From contig OX387607.1 in assembly GCA_947568835.1 (NCBI GenBank), positions 9,687,701 to 9,751,700 on the forward strand: a stretch of DNA of 64,000 bases, in the 5' to 3' direction. This DNA comes from Protonemura montana. Its lineage: Eukaryota; Arthropoda; Insecta; Plecoptera; Nemouridae. A program made the position numbers and the translations under genes. The notes beneath the pieces were generated by a model. It did no database searches, was not told the DNA's origin, and saw only the letters and a list, made by a program, of their open reading frames with translations. Shown one piece after another: positions 37,041 through 47,507 of the stretch (its first letter is position 1; each line of letters opens with the position of its first letter).

Positions 37041-37704
37041 ATAAATACGAACGGCTTACAGAAACCACTTAAATTACTTTTTTAGGTTTTTTCTTCAGTC
37101 TCTGGCCCAAACCAGACAATAAAATTAATTAAAAATTGAAAATTAAAAATTAACATAAATTAACAGCTTATTCGCCTAGAGCAAGCGATTTTTAACCAAG
37201 CCCTTAATGACACTAAAAAATTAAGACATTCGAAACTAGATTTTTTTTTTAGCTAACAATCCTCAATGTTGGTCCATTTTAGCTACGGGTTTCAATTTAA
37301 ATATGTTCTCCTTCAAACCTAAGTCCAAACTCTCTGAGATAGAAAAATACCACTCATTAAAAAAAATGTATATAATAATCCAAAGCAATTACCCTCAGAG
37401 TCTTTTTCAAAACGATAATATATTTTTCAAAATACATCATCTAAGATTCCTGACCTAATTACCAATATGAACAATCAACCCTGGCACTTTGACATAGCAG
37501 GAACAACTAAGGCAAGCTTCAAAATACTGCACATAGTACATCGCCGTTATAGATTGCATTTTGTAATTGGTCAAAGGTGTACTTCCCATGCAAATGATCC
37601 TGGAATCCTGGAAGAAAGTCCTGACACTATTGCAGCAAACTCTGCATGATTCAGTCAAAGGAAACGGGATGTCTGGTGTGCTAGACCGGCACCTAAGACG
37701 TTTA
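37041..37704. other. Non-coding stretch, no supported gene
   Basis: AT-rich; no recognisable gene or strong repeat. Confidence 0.55.
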
Positions 37705-37950
37705 TCAACTTAAGACACTGTATCAGAACGTAACTTCTTATCAGGAATTCTCAACTTGTCAAGACTTAACTCTTTTCTCTTACTTACTTTAAAGTTAAAA
37801 GACTGTATCAGGACGAATCTCTTATCACTTATCACTTAACATACTGTCTTATGATTTAGCTGATATTTGTATCACTTAAGACACAATATTATAACTTCAC
37901 TCTTATCACATATCACTTTAGACACAGTGTCAAGACGTTCTTTGTTAAGA
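37705..37950 (+). repeat. Degenerate ~41-bp tandem repeat, about six units
   Basis: Unit starts resembling TTAAGACACTGTATCAGRAC are seen at 37710, 37795, 37836, 37876 and 37917, spaced 85 (two units), 41, 40 and 41. Units end in CTTATCACTTATCAC-like sequence. Copies are strongly diverged, so the array is old. Confidence 0.7.
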
Positions 37951-39834
37951 TGAACACTTGGAGACAAGGAAAGAATTAGATTAAAAATCACGTGAAAAAA
38001 AACCCATGGTCGAGTCCAAAATAATGTGGGGGAGGGGGGGATAATTCCCCTTTTTGAAGCATATTATAATCAAACTTCCCAAACAATTTTTTTTTTTTTA
38101 TATTTAACCACCTGTCGAATTTTTTTATTTTTGTCGATTAAGAAAAACGATACATCATCTTCATTATGATATGATTTCCCCAAAAGTCCACTTGGCTATG
38201 ATTAACGAAATGGGTACAAAATGATCAGTAGATTGACGCAACTATAAACCCCACTAATCCTTCAAAGAAAAAAGAAACTCACCAAAATTAAAGAATTTTG
38301 TACCCTTCACCCGAACTCAAACAATTCCAAAAATCACCTTCATTAAAACTCATTATTACCACCAAAAGAAAACAAACATCAAAATCAAGTTACTCGACCC
38401 ATCTTAGATCTGGCCACAATCTATTACCGTCTATAATTCATTAGAGCGCCATTTAAGGGATGAACGTCGTCTTTAGTTGGGGTAGAGATGAAGCCGTCGA
38501 GTGCGTTAAGCGAAGGTGTGGACTTCGAAATCGCCTCGAGACATTCCCTGCTAAACGGGTTAGATCTGAAACGGCGATCCTACTCTTATAAGGGGTGGCT
38601 GGCTTTTCGGGTGGGGTTGGGGGTTGGGGGGGGGGGGGGGACGTGGGCGAGAAAGCTAGTGGGTTACAACGAGATAGGTGTTGATAACGAGGCATTAACA
38701 AAACCCTAGAGCGATTTTGGTAGATGACTTGCGATATCTTCCGGTGGAAATATAAAGTGACACTTATTTGTGTTTGTGGTATGAGTGGGGGCTATGCGAT
38801 GGTTTTGTGTGGTTAATACTGATTTTTAAAATTACTATTTTAAGATCGGTTTTTTGTTTAGAAAGACACAAATAATATTGGTTATTGGTGATATTCTTCT
38901 GAGTCGAATAAGTGGCAGTGTATGTTTATTATTTTTTCCCTGTAAAATGTAAAAAAAAATGCGTGTTTGTTATTGATTTAAAAAATTGAATATTACAGGC
39001 GTTTACAGTGGTTTTTTTATAAGTATTTTTTATGTGCATTTGAGAGCTCCAAGAGTAAAGTTACGCCCGAATTGCCGATTTTAAAATCGAAACAAATCTC
39101 AGTGTGTCATATCCCACTTTCAAAAAAAAAAAAAAAAGTTTAGATAATGACGTTTTTAGGCATAACAACTTCTTCCAGCTAGTATCAAGTTTGCTTTACT
39201 TGTGACTGTCTTGTGCTAAGATTTGTATGTGCGATTCGAACCCAGCACCACGCTAAACGGAGTTTCGATGGGTGCCGGGAGAGGGAGGGGTAGGGGGTCT
39301 GATTAGAGGGTGAGTAGAGTAGCGATAAGGAAGCTAGATCTGCTTCGCTTCGTTTACTAGGTGCTAGTCAGCATCGGTAGTCATCCCTTAGTCAGCAGTC
39401 GCCATCTACCGGCTAAGCCGAGGCAATCACAGAACCTTTGTCCATTGTCACTTCACTAGGCATTAGCTCGAATCATTCCCTCAAGATAGGCCGGAAATTA
39501 AGTTAGATTTAGCAAGAAAATTTAGTCAATTTAGTTGTGCGCTTAGATTTAGTTTCTTTTTTATGAACATTCGGTTAAAATTACTGGCTCAACAGCTCAT
39601 AAAGTGTTCCAAATAGGTACAAAAATACTAGGTATTATGTAATCTCTTTTTATTTTTTATCAAGGAATGAGCAAAAACTGATAGCTCGCTCTTAAAATGT
39701 AGTAATACATTTTCCTATTGGCTTGAATGTTGCAGAAAATTCGGTTAGTGCTTATATTCCCGGACAATTATATGCTATTTCAATTGTAAAACGTGTAATT
39801 ACACAGCAATTGCAATTGCTTGCAATGGGCAATA
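37951..39834. other. Non-coding stretch, no supported gene
   Basis: AT-rich, with a 15-G run at 38626-38640 and an A-run near 39123-39137. No exon signature. Confidence 0.55.
38626..38640 (+). repeat. Poly-G tract (15 G)
   Basis: Fifteen consecutive guanines after a GTGGGGTTGGGGGTT approach, a plausible G-quadruplex former. Confidence 0.9.
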
Positions 39835-40030
39835 GGAACACTAATAATCTCTCAAATATTGGTGTCCAGCTTGGGATTCTAACCCCAATCTTCACTTGTC
39901 GAAGTAGTGTTAGAGCTATAGGTCGTGGCCGTTTTGAGAGGATTTTAGTGCATTTGATAAGAATGGAGGGTCTCCAAGGAGTAGAACCAAGAGGCTGAAA
40001 ATACTCACAGTCAATCTGATTCTAGTCTAA
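39835..40030. mobile_element. Family B element copy with tRNA-like body
   Basis: Begins GGAACACTAATAATCTCTCA like the 18.07-kb copy. It has the B-box-type segment (GGGATTCTAACCCC complement), the TTAGAGCTATAG segment and GGAGTAGAACCAAGAGGCTG, then ATACTCACAGTCA. Order and spacing match 18069-18225. The right terminal repeat is lost. Confidence 0.75.
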
Positions 40031-43000
40031 TTTCAATTTGTTATGCTTGCAGGTTGGATATAGCTGCTATCGCACGCAATGGCACAATTTGAGCTGTGGA
40101 AATGCAGCTGGAAAATGTCTCGAGAATCGTGGAGAAAAGCTTCAAAAGAAAAGCAGGAGCCTCATGTTGTGTGTCGAACATTGTAAAAAGCTAAGAACAT
40201 TGATTGATTTGTAATAAGTGGTACAACAGAAAAGCCACGGTGGTTACCATTTTGTTTACACTAAACTAAGTCATCAGCTGAAGTCATTCGTCAGTTTTGA
40301 AACAGGAATAAATTGGATTTCAAGATCATCTATAAACGGATATTAGAATATTCTAAAAGATCAGAGAAATTTTCGCAAAATACCTACACAACAGGAAATA
40401 TAATTTGAATTTCAGAAATCTAAATCTAATATCCTTAGCTTATCAAATGAAATTAGATTTAATAGCAATTATTGTGTGTGTTATGTGAACGTAGTGTGTG
40501 ACTGACAGCATTTCATTTCCCCCCATTCCCTATTCACAACTGAACCTATCACATAGTTAGTATATGTTATTCATTCCTATTATAACCAATCACTTGGGTG
40601 CATTTTACTGTAATTGACTTCAAGACCAGTTCTGAACTCAAATTTCCATTTGCTAGAGTTGTTATGAAACTTAGGTCGGAACTCAAAATGGAATAACCAA
40701 TTACGGATCAAACATTTTTGGGTTAACAAAGTCCTAGAAGGGTAGCCTAGCATGTTTTTGCAGTCTTTTCAGTGGCAAGTTACCATTAGTAAAATCGAAG
40801 GGTAATTACACTTTTTTTTCTCTAATGATTAACAAAAACCTTTTCATATTTCAAACTCCATCAACATAACTTACGATCATTTACATTCAAATAAAAATGT
40901 CGATTTAGAGCCGCTTATTCAGTTTCGAGCGAAATTCAAACGTTGTACATAGATGTCACGTGTCTCCGACCAGTTCAAGTTCGATGAGTTTGGGGGTGGT
41001 CACTAGTCAATAGATGCAATAACGGTCACCAGGAAAAAAAAAGTTAGTATCCGCGTGATTTCAAACTGTTCGGACGCGTTCCGTGCATCTGTGATTTAAT
41101 TAATTTTAATTATTGATTAGGTTCAGTTGTTACAAAGAAGCGACTATTACTTCGATTTAATAGTAAATCAGTTTGGAGTTTGTTTTCGTTGGTTTGCTAC
41201 GTGCATAATTGAATAGTTCAAACGTCAAAGTGTTTTTTATCCAAGTCCCAAATGCGTTGTCATCTACATGACCCATTACGGTCACCCAAAAGGTCAGTAT
41301 TAACTAGGTATTCAAATACATCCATCCATATACATCCGTTAGGTATAGCTAATACTCGCTAATGACTATAGCATTCCTTGTGCCATATGCACTAGTTTTG
41401 GTTATAAAATACGTGATCGTTTAGTTTGAGACACTCAACGGTTTGAGTGGTCGTTTAGTCGAGTCCTGGCTACTGGATTCTTTTGTAATCTTAAACACTT
41501 TATTTTAGTTTTTAGTTTAAATCTGAACTTAGTACTCACCCAAGTCGACGGAAATCAACTAAAAATCACAGCAAAATTCCCAGAGCGAAACACTACTAAT
41601 TTGAATTGAATTTATTCCCAATTCTATAGACTGCATCTTTGTAGTGATTCAGCAAATTTGACGTTTGATATTCTCCCGAAACGAAAAGAACTGCCGAATG
41701 ATCAACCACGCAGACATGTTTTGCAGCTAACAGCGCTAAATACTGATTGTTTGTAGAAGTATAATGTCCTTCCTGTAAGCTAGTTGTGACTCATACTGGC
41801 CAATTGCTCTGCTACCACAGAGACCCACATTTATTGCCCTAACGTGCTTGCTTGTAATACAATAAAAATGCTCCCGTGTAAACCGGTCTTTAGCAGGGAA
41901 CTATAGGATGGTATGCGTGCACATAATGCTATGGGTGAACTTTCAATCTGTTTTACACCTGATCAAAACATAATGGAATTTAATTTTTAAACCATTTTTT
42001 AGATTTATCTAGTTTCTCGGTTTTCTTGAAATGCAAAGTCCACCGTAACATGCATTATGCATGTAATGTGTCGAGCTCATTACTGCTTGTGCTTTCTCAA
42101 GCATTCCTAGCTCAGAATTCCCAGAACATAATCCTGAGTCCGGCCAAAATATACCCCATTCTGAAAGCAACTTCACGTTTAAAGTCAAATGACGGAATCA
42201 AGTTGATCACATTTATTAAGTTTTTTCGCGCACTAGATTTATTACCATTGTACATTTATCTGGATAATAAAATACTATAAAATATATTTTTCCATTATTC
42301 ATAAATTATTTCATAAATTCATTGCGTTCAATTATCTGTGATTTTATGCAAAAAAATGCATGACATCTGACGCCATGCATTTCGTTCCAAACGTCGCCTG
42401 TGTCTGTTAAGTGAACGTTTTAAAAACTTTGGTACAAGGAAACACTAGAAACTCTCAAGAAACTCTCAAGAAACTTTCAAACTATTCAAAACACATTTAT
42501 CGCTGAGATTAATATCGCATTTTTTTTACGCAAACTTGCTCTACATAACCGATTCATTTCTTAAAAAAATAAGATTATAACTACCTTTATTAATATTTCC
42601 TTGTCAATATTGCCAAACAGAGGTCTCAACCTTTCTTACTTCCTCCTCAGGCCAGTTAATAAGATTTTCGTTTTCGACAAGCATTTCTCACCTCAGAAAT
42701 AGAACGTTACTGGAACAACCTACTGGTGAAAAACTGATGAAAGAGCAAAAACTGAAAAAGACAACATAAATGATCCCTATCATCATAATCAATCAAAATA
42801 TTTGAATAAATCTGCATTATTCACAAAAAACAGAGCGTATGTTTCGAAAATTTGAATTGTTTCTAATTTGTTTCCACTGCCTGCATCAGCGCTAGTTCGA
42901 ATAGTTGGCGCTTGGCTTTTGCGTCGCTAGTAGTTGCTCTGATGGCTCATAGGTGGCGGGCTTTGAAGGATTCGATACCAAAGCAGGGTGCTGTTTATTT

Positions 43001-44662
43001 TGAAAAGCTACATTTAAAATTGACGTCAACGTCGATGTGGTACTAAAAGATGGCACGTGATTTGAATCACTCAGTGATAATTAATACATTTAATTAGACT
43101 TATTTTCTGAATATGTTGGGTAAACAAGAATCAGGAGATAAAGTAACACTTTTCTAGTGATAAAATAAATGGTTGTTGTTGATGAGCGGTAAAAATCTGT
43201 TTGCTTTTGGACTTTCTAAATAATATACATTTTTTTAATCATATTTATTCAGCAACTGAAAGCTGTCTTCGTTTTTACTCTACAAATGTCAAAGACGAAC
43301 TGGTTTTCAAATGTGGTACTGTTTTCTGCAATCTGGTAATTACTTTTCAACTATAATTGTTATTCTGTGCCTTTGATATTGCCATATAAAAAAATCAGTT
43401 AAATTAAATAATTGTTTACGGGAAAACTGCACACACATTAATTAAATATCTTTACAAAACTCGACGTTTCACCAAGCTCACGACTTAAGCAAGCTATAGC
43501 AATGATAATAGATCGTGCAGGCAGTTTTTCTGTAAAAATTTATTTCATTTCAACTTTTATAAACTGCAAAACCCTTCGTGACAACATATAAATTACAATA
43601 GTTAGTTAAATAGTCAAAAGGAGGTTAAGATAAAAAAATATGCATCTGATTAAATTTGACAATAGATCTATGACCAGCTACCGACTCATCTCCATTGCCA
43701 AACAAATAATTCTGTTTGCATCCCAACCTCCATTTACCTTTTTTGGCCAATGTGAAACTGTCCCTAAGTGAACACGTGTTTAATTTCAAGTTCACTTACC
43801 TGTCATCGTGTCGTTCATTGTAAACCAAAAATAAACGATCTGATCAAAAACAGTTTTTGATAAAATCACTGAACCAAAGTCTTAAAGTTACACCCTATCC
43901 AAAATCCATCCGTTTTCTCAATGCGATAAAAATCAGTAGAATCGAAGGGATGGGTCTACCATAACCTGCAATTTTCAATTACACTTCCAGTTGGTTGGAT
44001 TAAAATCTAGAAATTCAACTGGAACTAATCATTGGTATCGAAAATCATGGTCGGTCGTGCATCGCGCATTATATTCCACGCATAGCCCGTCCAGCGTATG
44101 ATATATACCCCTGTCAGCGGTTAGATAGACTAGCCCGCAAGTCCTTTGTGTACGAAAAGTTGCCTATGCTTCGGAACGTAACGGATTTCTGCTTTATTCA
44201 TACAGGAACAGGAACAGTGGGAAATATCGAAATAAGAAATAACAGTGCGAACATTTTTTTAGGTGTACATCATACTTCTCTATATATTTTAAAGAAGCCA
44301 GTAATTATAAACAATATTTATGTTTGACAATCATCATAAATACATGTATTCAGGGTTTTACTATATACCTACATATTTTGTTAGGTACATTACATGTACG
44401 AACAAATAAATACTCAATAATCCGTTAATAATAATCAATAAACAGTCACAATAAAACAAGAACAATACCACATTTCTGGTTATTTCTGCATGTGCTCTAC
44501 ATAAAAAAAAAATACACTTTCTATAGTTTGTCTGTGAAATTCTCTAGGATTATGAAACTCTTTTTCCGCATTTTCACAGAAGTTTCCTCGCATTCCAACC
44601 ATATTGATAAACGTCAATTATTTCATACCATTCCGTATTCATGTATAGGTAGTTACTATGAA

Positions 44663-44692
44663 GAGATCTCAGGAGATCTCGAGAGATCTCCT
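44663..44692 (+). repeat. Three tandem GAGATCTC decamers
   Basis: The palindrome GAGATCTC occurs three times at exact 10-base spacing, i.e. about one DNA helical turn apart. Confidence 0.8.
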
Positions 44693-45622
44693 TTAGAAAT
44701 ACCACAATTATTACGACGTACCACAACAAAATGAATTAGTTTTAATTATGGTCCACTTAGAGGTCTAGATATTGCATTAAATCTTCGTTCTTTACGTCGC
44801 GTTTCTGATAACGCCAACAATAGTTACTGAGGTTGGAAACCACTTTCTTGAGATATGCAAAGAAATTGCTACGACGGTCAAGGAACATTACACAGAAACA
44901 TGAATTCTTAGCCGGATCATTGATCAGCTGAAGTTTTTTTTTTTTTTGTTTTTTTTTTCAAAACAGATTTGTGCTTATTCCAAGCATCGCTACCCATTTT
45001 CTGTCTTTTGAAGGTACCCTGAATTCTGGTTTACACAACGGGGTGGGGGGGAAAAAAAAGGAAGATAAGAGGCATTTTATACTATTGACAAAATTGGCTA
45101 AATCTAAATTATTATTTTTATGGTTTACCCTGTTATATTTTAATATTGTAGTTAATTTGGGGGTAGTTTTCCTCTAGAGGTTGTACGCACATTATTCTAG
45201 AGAACTATGCAAACTTATAGACTTTCGGTAACCTCGAAGTAACCTCGAGTCGAGGAAAAATTTTCAATGGAAGAAAATGTGTTTCTTTTTTTTTTTTAAT
45301 ATTAACTATATTTACATTTAGTATATAGTAATTAGTAACGAATAGGTATTGTACAACTTGCATTTTTAATTTATTATCATACAATTATTTCAGCATGTTT
45401 AGTTCAGCTGCTTTCTTTGACGTCGAATATGCAATCTTAAATACGTTTTTTGGTATTTGCTTTGAAATTATACATCGCTAGGATATGCATTTTGTGTTAA
45501 ACATAGACCATTTTCGCATTTCTTATTTTTTCCACATTTAAGAAATTCGTTTTTTTCCCTTGCACTCCATTGAAACACATAAATTACGTTTTAATTAATT
45601 AATACCAATGACGATATTTGTT

Positions 45623-45628
45623 TTTATT
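45623..45628 (-). promoter_or_regulatory. Candidate AATAAA poly(A) signal for BCL11
   Basis: First canonical AATAAA I found on the minus strand downstream of the BCL11 stop, about 1.9 kb away. A weaker ATTAAA lies at 46478-46473. Both are common by chance in AT-rich DNA, so this is a candidate only. Confidence 0.25.
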
Positions 45629-45866
45629 TTAACAAACAGAAGTTAGCCATTAGCTTCTTGTAACAGTTCTCTAGATCTAGCCAAAAATTGGCCGGTTTAA
45701 GTACCTAGCACAAGAAAAATCAATATCGTGTAAAATAATTGATAATTTCCAATCAATTTGATCCACTTCAGATCCAAAGAAAAAAAATTGACTAAATGTG
45801 ACTGGAGGGGAGGAAGAAGTGGGGTTCTTTTCCCACCCTCTGGGCTCATTCGTATACATAAAAGGG

Positions 45867-45883
45867 GGTTAGGTTAGGTTAGC
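45867..45883 (+). repeat. Short TTAGG (insect telomere-type) run
   Basis: GGTTAGGTTAGGTTAG: about three tandem GGTTA units, the arthropod telomere motif. Three units can arise by chance; it supports but does not prove arthropod origin. Confidence 0.6.
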
Positions 45884-47507
45884 GAAACAAGCGAAAAAAC
45901 ACGAGATCTGGAAAAAAAGACTCCGTTAACACTTGCAGATCAAAGTTATTGGCATTGTGGAATCAAACGCATGCGCGAGACTTTTCTTGAATAGAAAGTA
46001 CGGATTGAAATTGTCGTCCAGTCTTGAGTAGGTAATTGTGCGGCGAGAATTAACTCTCTGGGCACAAGAATGTTAACAAGGAATGTTTTACTGTGTGAGT
46101 GTTTTTTTTTCGATTACAAAAATTGGTACAAAAAAATGCAAAATTATTATGGATTATTTTTTCTTGAGCAGTTTGAACGCGAATACCGTTACAAATTTTC
46201 TTTCTAACAAAACGACATTCCTCAGATATCCATAAAAATTATTTTTTCTTCTGTAGGAACACTTTTCTTAACATAGTTTTCAGACGAAAAACAACACATT
46301 TTCTATTTTCCAAAACGTTTCCACAAAAAACAAAAAACAAAAACGAATCTATGCTTTTAAATTAACTCTAAATTGAAATAATACGAATCAAACACCGGTG
46401 ACTTTTTTCAAATTGCTCCCCATTTGAAAATCGGTTGCTATGGAAACCACACGTTAGGTTAGTAAACAATAATTTAATCAAAATGAAATCAGTCTCAACG
46501 TAATAACTACTTCAAGAAAACCTTTCTTGGCTTTCATTAAATCACAAGAAATTAAGTCAAATTTTTAAGAGGATTAATTATTATGACAAAATATATATGG
46601 TGCTCTGCTATCCCTCGTCCGACCGATCGCAATCAAATTGATTAAATATCACGGTATCAGCGTGATCCACTGGCCTTTGGTATCAATTTGACATTTAAAT
46701 AACGATTAAGAAAATTGAGTAGTTAATGTATGAAAGCCGAGATGACCGGCGCTAAAACCTCAATACACCCAACACTTGGCGTTACCTTGGTAAGCACTGC
46801 TAAAGAACCCCTAAACTTGCAAACGTAGATGGTGACAGTTTAAAAACTATGTTAAACGCCAGAATCACGAAAATTTCCAAAAGCTATAATAGTGCAACGC
46901 TCGACCGTATTATGAATCCTAGATTAATGAACATGTAGTTTGGTTTCCTGCGACATTTTCTCGACATGGACACTATAATTATACGTAGCACGTGACTTTT
47001 AACACTGTCAACGTTGTGGTTTCAATCGTTTTGACACCAATTTCGATAAGTAAACGTGCCTTTGTTACACACGTATGCGGCACAGAGTTTCGTTTTCTTT
47101 TGGTTTAACATCACTTCGATAATACATTATTCAACTATTTAGTGTCTTTGATTGTTTTTGTTTTCATTGATTTCTGATCCGAACACAGGAGAAATTTTCC
47201 GCCAGGAGATTTTTTTGATAAGGAAAAATCATAGAGGAGAGATTGAAACTAGAAGAGGGCACTCACTTGGGGGCACATGGGTTGGATATTTAAATGGACC
47301 CACCCTTTTCATTCTTCGCGATGCCGTTTTGCCAACGAAATTCGCTTAGACGTCGAGCTCTCAGAGTCAATTCCACCAAAGCGTCGACCCGGTAGAATAA
47401 CTGTCAACAACAGTTCCTCGAAGAGCCGAAAAGGGCAGCACCGGCAGCGAACACCCTCAATAGATGCTCTGCAGCGGCAGATGGCGGAAACCTCCCCAGG
47501 GAAAGAG

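Larger units (their letters stand above)
40035..47507. other. BCL11 3' UTR and downstream intergenic DNA
   Basis: After the BCL11 stop there is no recognisable exon on either strand. DNA stays moderately GC-rich to about 47.34 kb, consistent with early 3' UTR, then becomes AT-rich. Minus-strand poly(A)-signal candidates are ATTAAA at 46478-46473 and AATAAA at 45628-45623; neither can be confirmed here. Also visible are a TTAGG-type run near 45868, a GAGATCTC triplicate near 44663, and T-rich runs near 44936-44959. Confidence 0.5.

Noticed and set aside
45867-45883. Telomere or subtelomere signal from TTAGG units
   Set aside because: Only about three units, with a developmental gene adjacent; far too short for a telomeric tract.
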